Shown here: positions 39,287-48,450 of the stretch, piece after piece
How the letters are laid out: each line of letters begins with the position of its first letter
Position numbering within the stretch: the stretch's first letter is position 1
The notes under the pieces: model-generated
What the model was told of the DNA's origin: nothing
The model's input: only the letters and a program-made list of their open reading frames with translations
Databases searched by the model: none
Translations under genes and position numbers: made by a program
Assembly: GCF_018688335.1 (NCBI RefSeq)
Contig: NZ_CP061316.1
Span: 124,001 to 188,000 of the forward strand
DNA from: Polynucleobacter sp. AP-Jannik-300A-C4
GTDB lineage: Bacteria; Pseudomonadota; Gammaproteobacteria; Burkholderiales; Burkholderiaceae
Reading direction: 5' to 3'
Length of the DNA stretch: 64,000 nt

Positions 39287-39787
39287 ATGATCGCAATCGG
39301 ACAAAAATTACCAAACGCCACTCTTTATGAGTTCTTAGATGAAGCGAGTGAAGGTTGCGCTATTGGGCCAAATGCATTTGAAGTTGAAAAATTGACCGCT
39401 GGTAAAAAAGTGGTGATCTTTGCATTACCTGGTGCATTTACACCTACTTGCTCAGCAAAGCATGTTCCTAGCTATGTAGAGCACTTTGATGCAATCAAAG
39501 CAAAAGGTGTTGATGAAATTTGGTGTATTTCGGTAAACGATCCATTTGTTATGGGTGCGTGGGGCCGGGATCAAAAGGTTGGCAAAAAGATCCGCATGTT
39601 GGGTGATGGTAGTGCTGAGTTCACCAAGAAACTTGGCCTCGAGTTAGATTTGACTGCTCGCGGCTTGGGTGTTCGTTCAGATCGCTATGCCATGATTGTT
39701 GAAAATGGTGTAGTAACAACTTTGGATCGTGAAGTGCCTGGTAAGTTTGAAGTGAGCGATGCTGCTTCCATTTTGAAGAAGCTGTAA
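39287..39787 (+). CDS. Peroxiredoxin of the Prx5 type
   Basis: A 166-residue thiol peroxidase that reduces hydrogen peroxide and alkyl peroxides. The peroxidatic Cys55 is in PGAFTPTCSAKHVPSY, with the family Thr two residues before it. Further Prx5 signatures are EIWCISVNDPFVMGAWG, FTKKLGLELDLTARGLGVRSDRYAMI, and the C-terminal ASILKKL. There is no fused glutaredoxin domain. A GGAGG ribosome binding site precedes the ATG. It sits between the division cluster and lpxC. Confidence 0.93.
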   Translation: MIAIGQKLPNATLYEFLDEASEGCAIGPNAFEVEKLTAGKKVVIFALPGAFTPTCSAKHVPSYVEHFDAIKAKGVDEIWCISVNDPFVMGAWGRDQKVGKKIRMLGDGSAEFTKKLGLELDLTARGLGVRSDRYAMIVENGVVTTLDREVPGKFEVSDAASILKKL

Positions 39788-39817
39788 GAGAAATTATTCC
39801 TGAATTTAGATAAAGCC

Positions 39818-40732
39818 ATGATGAAGCAACGCACAATCGCCACCCCAATTAAAACTGTGGGGATTGGCTTGCATTCAGGGCGTAAGGTGACTTTATCTAT
39901 TAAACCTGCGCCGGTAAATTCAGGAATCTTGTTTGTACGCGTAGATACCCCAGAGCAATCGGTTGTGCCGGCCACTGCTCTGGCGGTTTGCGACACCCGT
40001 CTAGCATCAGTGATTCAAAAGGATGGAGTGCGCGTCTCCACGGTAGAGCATTTACTCTCAGCTTGTGCAGGCCTAGGGTTTGATAATTTATTGATTGAAC
40101 TTGATGGTGAAGAAGTGCCCATCATGGATGGTAGTGCAGCCTCCTTTCTGTTCTTGATGGAATCAGCTGGCATTGCTGAGCAAGAGGCACCAAGACAGTT
40201 TGTGGTGATTAAAAAACCTATAGAAGTGAAAGAGGGTGACAAGCTTGCACGCCTAGAACCTTTCTTTGGGTTTAAGTTAGATTTCACCATCGACTTTAAG
40301 CACCCGGCGGTCGACAAGACTGGTCAGCGCTTTGTAGTAGATTTTGCAGAACATGCTTATCGAAGTGAGATTGGTCGTGCCCGTACTTTTGGCTTTGCTC
40401 ATGAAGTTGAAGCATTGCGAGAAATGGGATTAGCGCGGGGTGGAAGTTTGGATAATGCGATTGTGCTCGATGAGCATCGAATCCTGAATAACGAAGAATT
40501 GCGTTACGAAGACGAATTTGTTCGTCACAAAATTCTGGATGCCATTGGCGATCTATATTTAGTTGGACACCCAATAGTAGGATCTTACGTCGCTGAAAAA
40601 TCAGGACATGCCTTAAATAATGCGCTTTTACGCAAGCTTTTGGAGGATCCAAGCGCTTATGAAATCAGTAGCTTTGCCGAAAATAAGGCTCCATCAGCTT
40701 ATTCAAAAGAGAGTCAACCCCTCTTTTTCTAG
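39818..40732 (+). CDS. lpxC: UDP-3-O-acyl-N-acetylglucosamine deacetylase
   Basis: A 304-residue zinc deacetylase catalysing the committed step of lipid A synthesis. The zinc-binding His is in [15 protein letters not shown], and the second His/Asp pair in [34 protein letters not shown] and [12 protein letters not shown] are further family blocks. Two adjacent ATGs (39818 and 39821) are possible starts. Its usual place, just after ftsZ, is kept apart from the inserted peroxiredoxin gene. Confidence 0.97.
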   Translation: MMKQRTIATPIKTVGIGLHSGRKVTLSIKPAPVNSGILFVRVDTPEQSVVPATALAVCDTRLASVIQKDGVRVSTVEHLLSACAGLGFDNLLIELDGEEVPIMDGSAASFLFLMESAGIAEQEAPRQFVVIKKPIEVKEGDKLARLEPFFGFKLDFTIDFKHPAVDKTGQRFVVDFAEHAYRSEIGRARTFGFAHEVEALREMGLARGGSLDNAIVLDEHRILNNEELRYEDEFVRHKILDAIGDLYLVGHPIVGSYVAEKSGHALNNALLRKLLEDPSAYEISSFAENKAPSAYSKESQPLFF

Positions 40733-40733
40733 G

Positions 40734-41267
40734 CTATTTAGGCTTGCTGTGAAGAAGACGTTCAACCGCCTTCCGCAGATCGGAATCCGGTGCCAACTTA
40801 TCCAATAATGATTCCCAAGAAGCCCTTGCTACAGAGTTAAACCCTCTTGGCTTCTGACTTGCTTGATGCCCCTCACGAGGTTTAATCTCCCAGGTCGGTG
40901 GTACCGGCTTGAGGCGTACCTTAATGCCAGTACAGACCACCCCTTTTTTAGCTAACTCATTGATTAAGCTAGGTAATATTTGCTGAAGACGGGTGGCAAC
41001 ACTTGCCCCGTTGACTAGCAAAAACAGTTCATCCTGACAGCCAGAACGCCATCCAGGCTCAATTTTGGGTGCCAAGTTATCTAAATCTAATTCAAACAGA
41101 GCAGCTTTGAGCGTAATTTTGAGTTTGGCCAGATCTTCTGTTTTAGCTAGGATTCCGCCCAAACCTTCAGAGTCACGCAAATACTCCAGCCACTCATGGG
41201 CGGCTTTAGTACGGACAGGTTTAGGGGCAAAGTTCATATAAAAAGAGGGTGCGGGTGATAAACTCAA
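40734..41267 (-). CDS. DUF721/DciA-family protein
   Basis: A 177-residue protein with the DUF721 (DciA) domain. DciA is the ancestral loader of the replicative helicase DnaB in bacteria lacking DnaC. Visible blocks are the N-terminal helix ending in [20 protein letters not shown], the [34 protein letters not shown] segment (the beta-rich core, here given as start and end of a longer block) and a charged, probably disordered C-terminal half. Position next to lpxC and secA is common for this family in betaproteobacteria. It diverges from secA with 24 bases between starts. Confidence 0.75.
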   Translation of the reverse strand: MSLSPAPSFYMNFAPKPVRTKAAHEWLEYLRDSEGLGGILAKTEDLAKLKITLKAALFELDLDNLAPKIEPGWRSGCQDELFLLVNGASVATRLQQILPSLINELAKKGVVCTGIKVRLKPVPPTWEIKPREGHQASQKPRGFNSVARASWESLLDKLAPDSDLRKAVERLLHSKPK

Positions 41268-41291
41268 GGTCTTAATTTACTTCAATATCCC

Positions 41292-44057
41292 ATGGTAATC
41301 GGTCTTCTTAAAACCCTGGTCGGCAGTCGAAACGACCGCCTCTTAAAACAGTATCGCAAAGTGGTTGCTAAGGTTGGTGCTTTCGAGCCTAGCCTGCAAG
41401 CTTTGGATGATGCCGCATTGCAAGCAAAAACTGCTGAGTTCAAGTCGCGTTTAGCTGCGGGCGAGTCATTAGATGATATTGCGCCAGAGGCTTTTGCAGT
41501 AGTTCGTGAGGCCAGCTCACGGGTGATGAAAATGCGCCATTTTGATGCGCAGATGATGGGTGGACTTGCATTACATCAAGGCAAGATTGCTGAGATGGGA
41601 ACTGGTGAAGGTAAAACCTTAACTGCTACGCTTCCTGTGTATTTAAATGCCTTAACCGGTAGGGGTGTTCACGTCATTACAGTAAATGATTACTTGGCTC
41701 AGCGAGATGCTGAGTGGATGTCAACGCTCTACAACTTCTTGGGTATGAAGGTGGGCGTCAATCTGTCCCAGATGGATCACACGACTAAGCAAGAAGCTTA
41801 TGCTGCTGATATCACCTACGGTACTAATAATGAGTTTGGTTTTGATTACCTCCGTGACAATATGGTGCAAGATTTAGGTCAACGTGTTCAGCGTGGCCTA
41901 GCTTATGCGATCGTTGATGAGGTTGACTCTATTCTGATTGATGAGGCGCGTACCCCATTAATCATTTCTGGTCAGGCTGAAGATCACACTGATCTGTACA
42001 TCAAGATTAATGTATTACCAACGTATTTAGAGCGTCAAATTGGTGAAGAAAAAGCCGATGGCACTGGTGTTGAAAAGGCAGGCGATTACTGGGTAGACGA
42101 AAAGTCCCAGCAGGTCTATTTAACAGAGCGTGGCCATGACAAAGCAGAAACAGTCTTAGTTGAACTGGGCGCTTTAAATGATGGCGATTCTTTGTACTCC
42201 CCGCAAAATATTACTTTGATGCATCACGTGTACGCAGCATTGCGCGCACATTCTTTGTATCACCGTGACCAACATTATGTTGTCCAGAATAAGGAAGTCA
42301 TCATTGTTGATGAGTTCACTGGCCGCTTAATGCAGGGTCGTCGCTGGTCTGATGGCTTGCATCAGGCGGTTGAAGCTAAAGAAGGCGTTCCGATTCAGAA
42401 TGAGAATCAAACGCTAGCCACAATTACTTTCCAGAATTACTTCCGCATGTACGGCAAGTTGGCTGGCATGACTGGTACTGCTGACACAGAAGCATATGAG
42501 TTCAAGGAAATTTATAACCTTGAGACAGTAGTTATTCCGCCAAACCGCATCAGTCAAAGAAAAGATCGTCAAGACCAGATCTTTAAGACTTCGCGTGAGC
42601 GCTACGATGCGGTCATCAAAGACATTGAGGATTGTTATGAGCGTGGCCAACCTGTATTGGTTGGTACGACTTCAATCGAAAACTCAGAGTTAATCGCAGG
42701 CCTACTGACTCAGCGTAAGTTACCGCATCAAGTTCTGAATGCGAAGCAACATGCTCGGGAAGCTGAGATCATTGCTCAAGCCGGTAGACCAAAGATGATC
42801 ACCATTGCTACCAATATGGCTGGTCGTGGAACAGATATTGTTTTGGGTGGAAACGTTGGTAAGCAATCCTCTTTAATTGAAGTGGATGCCGCGCTTTCGG
42901 ACGCGGAAAAAGCTGCCAAGATTAGGATCCTTCAGGACGAATGGCAAAGTTTGCATGATCAAGTTTTAGCTGCGGGTGGTTTACACATTATTGGTACTGA
43001 GCGTCACGAGAGTCGACGTATTGATAATCAGCTGCGCGGTCGTGCTGGTCGCCAAGGTGACTCAGGCTCTTCCCGTTTTTACCTCTCCTTGGACGATGCT
43101 CTTCTGCGTATTTTTGCTGGAGAACGTCTGCGTGCAGTGATGGATCGTCTCAAGATGCCAGACGGTGAGCCAATTGAAGCAGGTATGGTGACTCGCTCGA
43201 TTGAGTCTGCCCAGCGTAAGGTTGAAGGCCGTAACTTTGATATTCGTAAACAGTTGTTGGAGTATGACGACGTCGCTAATGATCAGCGTAAAGAAACCTA
43301 TCGCCTTAGAAATGAAGTATTGGAAAGCGCCGATGTTGGTGATCTGATTGCCAATTTGCGTGAAGATGTATTGCGTGGCGTTTGTGCGATTTATGTTCCT
43401 TTGGAATCCATGGAAGAGCAGTGGGACTTAGTTGGCCTGGAGAATGTATTGGCTAGCGATTGGGGCTTAACTGTTGACCTGAAAAATTGGGTTGAAAATG
43501 CGGAATCTATGGACGATGAGCAAATCGTTGATCGCGTTCTAGAGGCGGCAAAAGAGTCATATGATGCAAAAGTGGAGCTTTCTGGACGCCCATCCTTTGC
43601 TGGATTTGAGCGCTCTGTTTTACTCTACAGCTTAGATACCCATTGGCGCGAGCATTTGGCTGCCTTGGACCATTTGCGTCAAGGTATCCATTTGCGCGGC
43701 TATGCTCAAAAAGATCCAAAACAAGAATATCGCCGCGAAGCATTCGAGCTGTATGGTGAGTTGCTCAACGTCATTAAGAATGATGTTGTAAAAAACATCA
43801 TGACAGTCCAAATCCGTAGCGCAAGCGAGTTAGATGAAGCCTCCGAGTCAATGAATGAGGACTTGGCCAAACTCTCAGATGTGCAGTATCAGCATGCCGA
43901 TGCAGATCTTGAGGTGGCGGGGTCAACCGGCGATCGTGGCGCAGCAATTGAAATAGTTCCAGCACCCATTCGAAGTGGCCCTAAGGTTGGTCGCAATGAC
44001 CCTTGCACCTGCGGTAGCGGGAAGAAATACAAGAACTGCTGCGGAGCATTAGCTTAA
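41292..44057 (+). CDS. secA: Preprotein translocase subunit SecA
   Basis: A 921-residue ATPase motor driving Sec-dependent export. Walker A is [11 protein letters not shown] near residue 103, and Walker B with [13 protein letters not shown] lies near 210. The second nucleotide domain has [15 protein letters not shown] and [13 protein letters not shown]. The C-terminal zinc site is [13 protein letters not shown], which binds SecB and phospholipid. Length and domain order are normal. A terminator follows within 60 bases of the stop. Confidence 0.98.
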   Translation: MVIGLLKTLVGSRNDRLLKQYRKVVAKVGAFEPSLQALDDAALQAKTAEFKSRLAAGESLDDIAPEAFAVVREASSRVMKMRHFDAQMMGGLALHQGKIAEMGTGEGKTLTATLPVYLNALTGRGVHVITVNDYLAQRDAEWMSTLYNFLGMKVGVNLSQMDHTTKQEAYAADITYGTNNEFGFDYLRDNMVQDLGQRVQRGLAYAIVDEVDSILIDEARTPLIISGQAEDHTDLYIKINVLPTYLERQIGEEKADGTGVEKAGDYWVDEKSQQVYLTERGHDKAETVLVELGALNDGDSLYSPQNITLMHHVYAALRAHSLYHRDQHYVVQNKEVIIVDEFTGRLMQGRRWSDGLHQAVEAKEGVPIQNENQTLATITFQNYFRMYGKLAGMTGTADTEAYEFKEIYNLETVVIPPNRISQRKDRQDQIFKTSRERYDAVIKDIEDCYERGQPVLVGTTSIENSELIAGLLTQRKLPHQVLNAKQHAREAEIIAQAGRPKMITIATNMAGRGTDIVLGGNVGKQSSLIEVDAALSDAEKAAKIRILQDEWQSLHDQVLAAGGLHIIGTERHESRRIDNQLRGRAGRQGDSGSSRFYLSLDDALLRIFAGERLRAVMDRLKMPDGEPIEAGMVTRSIESAQRKVEGRNFDIRKQLLEYDDVANDQRKETYRLRNEVLESADVGDLIANLREDVLRGVCAIYVPLESMEEQWDLVGLENVLASDWGLTVDLKNWVENAESMDDEQIVDRVLEAAKESYDAKVELSGRPSFAGFERSVLLYSLDTHWREHLAALDHLRQGIHLRGYAQKDPKQEYRREAFELYGELLNVIKNDVVKNIMTVQIRSASELDEASESMNEDLAKLSDVQYQHADADLEVAGSTGDRGAAIEIVPAPIRSGPKVGRNDPCTCGSGKKYKNCCGALA

Positions 44058-44088
44058 TAAGCCAATAATTTTTTATGGTGTAATTTAG

Positions 44089-44117
44089 ATGGAGGCCCTG
44101 GCCTCCATTTTTATTTT
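44089..44117 (+). terminator. Rho-independent terminator after secA
   Basis: ATGGAGGCC (44089-44097) pairs perfectly with GGCCTCCAT (44100-44108) and is followed by a T-rich run to 44117. It ends secA transcription before the aldehyde oxidoreductase block. Confidence 0.85.
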
Positions 44118-44124
44118 TAGCCCA

Positions 44125-44148
44125 ATAGCTAGGGCTTTCCCTAGCTAT
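44125..44148. repeat. Perfect inverted repeat upstream of the aor block
   Basis: ATAGCTAGGG (44125-44134) and CCCTAGCTAT (44139-44148) form a perfect ten-base stem around a CTTT loop. No U-run follows on either strand, so it is not a standard terminator. It lies 74 bases before the first aor gene, where an operator would be expected. Confidence 0.55.
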
Positions 44149-44221
44149 CTAGATATCCTTAGATCGATCAAGATCTTCTCTTATATGCAAGAAATTGCAG
44201 TTATGAGCCAAAGGAACCGGT

Positions 44222-44698
44222 ATGCAAAAGTCCCTGCACATCAATGCAGATAAATGCACAGGCTGTCTTCAATGTGAGATGGCTTGCAGTTATGAGCACT
44301 ATGGAGTGTTTAATACCTCTAAGTCCCGAATTAAAGTATTCGAGTTTCACGATACAGGGAAGAAGGTTCCTTATACCTGCACCCAGTGTGCAGAAGCTTG
44401 GTGTCTTCAGGCTTGTCCCGTTGATGCGATTAGCTTGGATATCCTCACTGGAGCCAAAGTTGTTTCCGATGACACCTGTGTAGGTTGCAAGGTGTGTACG
44501 ATTTCTTGTCCCTTTGGAACTATTAATTATGTTCAAGATACTGGCAAGGTTCAGAAGTGTGATTTATGTGGCGGCGATCCAGCATGTGCAACTGCGTGTC
44601 CAACTCAGGCTATTACCTATGTAGATGCCGACTGGACGGGCTTAGACAAAATGCGTGAATGGGCAGACAAGCTCGGCAATCAAAATAGTTCCAACTAA
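44222..44698 (+). CDS. Polyferredoxin subunit of aldehyde oxidoreductase (AorA-like)
   Basis: A 158-residue protein with sixteen cysteines arranged for four [4Fe-4S] clusters: Cys12/15/18/22, 53/56/61/65, 86/89/92/96 and 113/116/122/126. The layout is that of HycB/DmsB-type electron-transfer subunits. As first gene of the block, before the tungsten subunit and an FAD subunit, it is the counterpart of AorA of the Aromatoleum aldehyde oxidoreductase, whose filament of such subunits carries electrons between AorB and AorC (from general knowledge of that system). No signal peptide, so cytoplasmic. AAGGAA ribosome binding site present. Confidence 0.85.
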   Translation: MQKSLHINADKCTGCLQCEMACSYEHYGVFNTSKSRIKVFEFHDTGKKVPYTCTQCAEAWCLQACPVDAISLDILTGAKVVSDDTCVGCKVCTISCPFGTINYVQDTGKVQKCDLCGGDPACATACPTQAITYVDADWTGLDKMREWADKLGNQNSSN

Positions 44699-44719
44699 AA
44701 AAGCATAGGAAAAACGATC

Positions 44720-46567
44720 ATGTCATGGGCTGGAAAATTACTACGCGTTAATCTAACTGCCGGCACTTGTGCCTCAGAGCCAATCAATATGCAGTGGGCT
44801 AAAGAATATTTAGGCTCACGAGGTTTGGCGTCGAAGTATTTAGTGGAAGAGTTGGATCCTAAAGTTGATCCACTGTCTGCCGAAAATAAAATGATTTGGG
44901 CAACTGGCCCGTTGACTGGAACGATGGCCTCTACTGGTGGTCGCTACACAGTAGTGACCAAGGGTCCATTGACTGGAGCTATTGCCTGCTCGAACTCTGG
45001 TGGTTATTGGGGTGCAGAGCTGAAAATGGCTGGTTGGGATATGGTGATAGTTGAAGGCAAATCACCTAAGCCGGTGTATCTATTTATTGAGAACGATAAA
45101 GCAGAGTTGATCGATGCCTCTGATTTGTGGGGCAAAACTGTTTGGGAAACAGAGCCTGCAATTAAGACTAAGCATCAAGACCCCCAAATTCGAGTTTCTT
45201 GCATTGGTCGTGCGGGTGAAAATGAAGTTCTTTACGCTGCAATCGTGAATGACTTGCATCGTGCGGCTGGACGCTCTGGCGTAGGCGCGGTGATGGGCAG
45301 TAAGAACTTAAAAGCAGTTGCAGTTCGAGGCACAAAAGGTGTCGGCAATATTAAAAATCCTAAAGCCTTTATGGAAGCAACCCGTGCTGGCAAAGCAGTT
45401 TTAGCTGGCAATGGTGTGACGGGAGAGGGCTTGCCTACCTATGGAACACAAGTCTTAATGAATGTGATTAATGAAGTTGGTGCATTGCCAACCCGCAATC
45501 ATCAGGATGTTCAGTTTGATGGCGCTAAGGATATTTCTGCTGAGGCTATGGCTACCCCACGTGCTTCAGATGGGAAGGCGCATCTAGTGACTAATCAAGC
45601 TTGCTTTGCATGCACTATTGCCTGTGGACGTATCTCAAAAATTGATGAGACACATTTTTCAATTGAGAATAAACCCCAGTATATGAACGCCTCAGGTGGT
45701 TTGGAGTATGAGGCTGCTTGGGCCTTGGGTGCTGCAAATGGCGTAAACGATTTAGAAGCATTGCAGTTTGCTAACATGTTGTGCAATGAGGATGGATTTG
45801 ATCCGATTTCTTTTGGTGCAACCGTGGGCGCTGTGATGGAAATGTATGAAATGGGCGTCCTAACAAAAGAGCAGCTTGGTATCGAGGCGCCATTTGGTTC
45901 TGCTAAAGCGCTGTGTTATTTCGCAGAAATTACTGCAAATGGTGTTGGCTTTGGAAAAGAGCTTGGACTGGGTTCTGCACGTTTGACTAAAAAATATGGG
46001 CATCCAGACCTCTCTATGAGCGTCAAAGGTCAAGAGTTTCCTGCATATGATGGGCGCGTAATTCAGGGAATTGGCTTGGCTTATGCAACTTCAAACCGCG
46101 GCGCATGTCATTTACGCGGCTACACGATTGCCTCTGAGGTTTTGGGTATTCCAGTGAAGACTGAACCAGCAGATACGCAAGGCAAGCCAGAGTTGGTGAA
46201 AGCATTCCAAGATGCAACTGCTGCGTTTGATTCGGCAGGGATATGTATTTTTACTAGCTTTGCTTGGACACTTGCTGATGTGGCTCCGCAGTTGCAGGCC
46301 GCATGTGGCGATGAATTTACGGTAGAGAACTTGACTACGATTGGTGAGCGTATTTGGAATATGGAGCGCGACTTTAATAATCGTGCCGGCTTCACCAGCA
46401 AAGACGATAAATTACCGAAGCGCTTGATGACGGAAGCTGCAAAAACTGGGCCAGGCAAGGGCACTGTGAGCGGTTTGGATAAGATGCTGCCCGAGTACTA
46501 TAAGATCCGTGGCTGGGATCCTGAGGGTCGTCCGAGTGCGGAAACACTTAAGCGTCTTGGACTGTAA
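44720..46567 (+). CDS. Tungsten-type aldehyde:ferredoxin oxidoreductase catalytic subunit (AorB-like)
   Basis: A 615-residue member of the AOR family, which oxidises aldehydes to acids, or reduces acids at low potential, using a tungsten or molybdenum bis-pyranopterin. The N-terminal domain has the pterin-binding VVTKGPLTGAIACSNSGG; RAGENEVLYAAIVND and AAGRSGVGAVMGSKNLKAV follow. The [4Fe-4S] cluster ligands are Cys295, Cys298 and Cys302 (ACFACTIAC) and Cys509 (GICIFTS). All family landmarks are intact and the length is standard. The genetic context of polyferredoxin, FAD subunit and MoaD-like protein places it in the AorABC subgroup. The aldehyde used cannot be read from sequence. Confidence 0.92.
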   Translation: MSWAGKLLRVNLTAGTCASEPINMQWAKEYLGSRGLASKYLVEELDPKVDPLSAENKMIWATGPLTGTMASTGGRYTVVTKGPLTGAIACSNSGGYWGAELKMAGWDMVIVEGKSPKPVYLFIENDKAELIDASDLWGKTVWETEPAIKTKHQDPQIRVSCIGRAGENEVLYAAIVNDLHRAAGRSGVGAVMGSKNLKAVAVRGTKGVGNIKNPKAFMEATRAGKAVLAGNGVTGEGLPTYGTQVLMNVINEVGALPTRNHQDVQFDGAKDISAEAMATPRASDGKAHLVTNQACFACTIACGRISKIDETHFSIENKPQYMNASGGLEYEAAWALGAANGVNDLEALQFANMLCNEDGFDPISFGATVGAVMEMYEMGVLTKEQLGIEAPFGSAKALCYFAEITANGVGFGKELGLGSARLTKKYGHPDLSMSVKGQEFPAYDGRVIQGIGLAYATSNRGACHLRGYTIASEVLGIPVKTEPADTQGKPELVKAFQDATAAFDSAGICIFTSFAWTLADVAPQLQAACGDEFTVENLTTIGERIWNMERDFNNRAGFTSKDDKLPKRLMTEAAKTGPGKGTVSGLDKMLPEYYKIRGWDPEGRPSAETLKRLGL

Positions 46568-46577
46568 GATCTTTTAG

Positions 46578-47834
46578 ATGAAGCACGTTATTTTAGGAAA
46601 TGGTCCTGCGGGCGTGATTGCCGCAGAGACTATTCGCAAACGCGCACCCTCTGATCAAATTATCATGATCGGCTCTGAGGATGTGCCGCCTTATTCGCGG
46701 ATGGCAATTCCTTATTTATTAATGGGAAACATTCAAGAGTCAGGGACTTATTTACGCAAAGATCCTCACCATTTTGATAAGCTGAAGATTGAGCAGTTAT
46801 ATGGTCGCGTAGATGCTGTGGATTGCAAGACCAAGGAACTCATCATCCAAGGCGGAACTCGGATTTCTTTTGACAAGCTACTGATTGCAACTGGCTCTGT
46901 GCCAGTGCAGCCGCCTATTCCAGGCATTCAATTACCGGGAGTGCACTCTTGTTGGACTATGGCGGATGCCCGATCTATTGCATCTATTGCCAAGCCAGGA
47001 ACCCGCGTATTACAGATGGGCGCCGGTTTTATTGGTTGCATTATTTTGGAGGCCTTAGCTAGTCGTGATGTGCAGTTGACAGTAGTAGAAATGGGTGACC
47101 GAATGGTGCCCAGAATGATGACTGAGCTTGCTGGCGGCATGATTAAGGAGTGGGTTCAGTCTCAAGGGATTGATGTGTTTACTGGCACCCGAGTAGAGGA
47201 AATTAGCTCATCTGGATCTGCTCTGAGCGTTAAGCTTTCGAATGGAAAAGTCCTAGAGGTAGATCTTGTCATTTCGGCAACGGGAGTAAAACCAAATATT
47301 GAATGCCTTCAAAATTCAGGACTCGAGATTCATAATGGCGTTCTGGTAAATGAGCATATGCAAACATCACATCCAGATATTTATGCCGCAGGTGATGTTG
47401 CTGAGGGGATTGATTTTTCAACTGGGAATCGAATTGTGAATGCAATTCAGCCCAATGCTGCCGATCAAGCTCGAATTGCAGGTATTGCGATGATGGGTGG
47501 TGATGCCCAAAGTCTTGGAGCCCTTCAAATCAATGTACTAGATACGCTAGGATTGATTTCGTCCTCATTCGGTTTATGGTCTGGTGCCAAAGACGGTGAT
47601 CATGTGGAGATTGTTGATCGAGAGCATTTCAAGTATCTCCGTTTGGAATTCTTGGGTGATATTTTGATTGGGGCTACTTGCGTTGGGACGACCGATCATA
47701 TTGGGGTATTACGAGGCCTTATTCAATCCAAGACCCGATTAGGCGAATGGAAGTCGCATTTATTACGTGATCCGACACAAGCAATGGAAGCTTACCTGGC
47801 AAAAGGGCAAGCACAATCTGCTTGGATGAATTAA
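46578..47834 (+). CDS. FAD-dependent pyridine nucleotide oxidoreductase subunit (AorC-like)
   Basis: A 418-residue protein of the two-dinucleotide-fold oxidoreductase superfamily. The FAD motif is LGNGPAGVIAAE at the N-terminus, the NAD(P)H motif MGAGFIGCIILE near residue 150, and the second FAD motif YAAGDVAEG near 270. No redox-active CxxxxC disulfide is present, so it resembles NADH:acceptor reductases of the nitrite or rubredoxin reductase type. In the aor context it would pass electrons between NAD(P)+ and the polyferredoxin, letting aldehyde oxidation make NADH. The start lies 10 bases after the aorB-like stop. Confidence 0.86.
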   Translation: MKHVILGNGPAGVIAAETIRKRAPSDQIIMIGSEDVPPYSRMAIPYLLMGNIQESGTYLRKDPHHFDKLKIEQLYGRVDAVDCKTKELIIQGGTRISFDKLLIATGSVPVQPPIPGIQLPGVHSCWTMADARSIASIAKPGTRVLQMGAGFIGCIILEALASRDVQLTVVEMGDRMVPRMMTELAGGMIKEWVQSQGIDVFTGTRVEEISSSGSALSVKLSNGKVLEVDLVISATGVKPNIECLQNSGLEIHNGVLVNEHMQTSHPDIYAAGDVAEGIDFSTGNRIVNAIQPNAADQARIAGIAMMGGDAQSLGALQINVLDTLGLISSSFGLWSGAKDGDHVEIVDREHFKYLRLEFLGDILIGATCVGTTDHIGVLRGLIQSKTRLGEWKSHLLRDPTQAMEAYLAKGQAQSAWMN

Positions 47835-47843
47835 GCTTTAAGT

Positions 47844-48098
47844 ATGCAAATTACCTTGAAGTTGTTTGCCAGTCTGGCAAGTTATCTTCCGCCCTCAAAA
47901 AAGAATGGGATTGAAGCTGATATCGTGGTTCCTGAAGGAAGTACTATTGGGGACATGATTGAGCTGTACAAAATTCCTAGTAAGTCAGCCCACTTGGTGA
48001 TGGTTAATGGGGTTTATGTAAATCCAGATCAGCGTCTCTCTTATATCCTTAAGGAGAACGACGCCTTAGCCATCTGCCCCCCAGTTGCAGGTGGTTAA
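47844..48098 (+). CDS. MoaD/ThiS-family small sulfur carrier (AorD-like)
   Basis: An 84-residue beta-grasp protein ending in Gly-Gly (PPVAGG), the thiocarboxylate-forming tail of MoaD and ThiS. Segments LKLFASLASYLPP, VPEGSTIGDMIE and LVMVNGVYVNPDQRL fit the MoaD fold. It sits in the aor block directly after the FAD subunit. A dedicated MoaD-like protein suggests a separate route for making or loading the tungsten pyranopterin of the AorB-like subunit. The housekeeping moa genes are not in the window. Its 3' end overlaps the next gene. Confidence 0.85.
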   Translation: MQITLKLFASLASYLPPSKKNGIEADIVVPEGSTIGDMIELYKIPSKSAHLVMVNGVYVNPDQRLSYILKENDALAICPPVAGG

Positions 48099-48414
48099 TT
48101 CTTTGTTAGGCGGTGCTGTTTTTGAGGTCAAGCGAGTGATGGGGTGCACTCCGGAAGATCTAGTTCGCTGGCTACCAGAAGCTTTGAGTGATCTATACCA
48201 GCAAACCTCCCTCGTAATTGACGATCGCGAACTTCTTCTTGGAACCCATTCTCGGATTACGATGTGTGGGACTACTTTAAAAAGTCGCAAAATTGCACTT
48301 TTAAGCATCCCAGTGCTGGAGTTGGTTATCACGTTTGATGCATTTTTTTCTGCCGAGCAAATTCAGGCCATCTTAGATCGCTTTGATCTTTATACTCGGA
48401 GAGGCGGCGGATAG
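48085..48414 (+). CDS. Unrecognised fifth protein of the aor block (AorE-like position)
   Basis: A frame of up to 109 residues that I do not recognise. It looks globular and soluble, with alternating hydrophobic strands (RKIALLSIPVLELVITFD), a predicted helix in CTPEDLVRWLPEALSDLY, and a glycine tail RRGGG. There is no ATG near the start: TTG 48085, GTG 48091 and TTG 48103 are the candidates, all overlapping or abutting the MoaD-like stop, which suggests coupled translation. Position and direction make it the fifth gene of the aor operon and a candidate maturation factor. The function is open. Confidence 0.65.
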   Translation: MQVVNSLLGGAVFEVKRVMGCTPEDLVRWLPEALSDLYQQTSLVIDDRELLLGTHSRITMCGTTLKSRKIALLSIPVLELVITFDAFFSAEQIQAILDRFDLYTRRGGG

Positions 48415-48450
48415 CCCTTTCCTATTAATCCCCTTGTTTTAGAAGCATAT

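Noticed and set aside
40296..40652. 118-codon open frame antisense to lpxC
   Set aside because: Shadow of the conserved lpxC coding sequence; no ribosome binding site or family resemblance.
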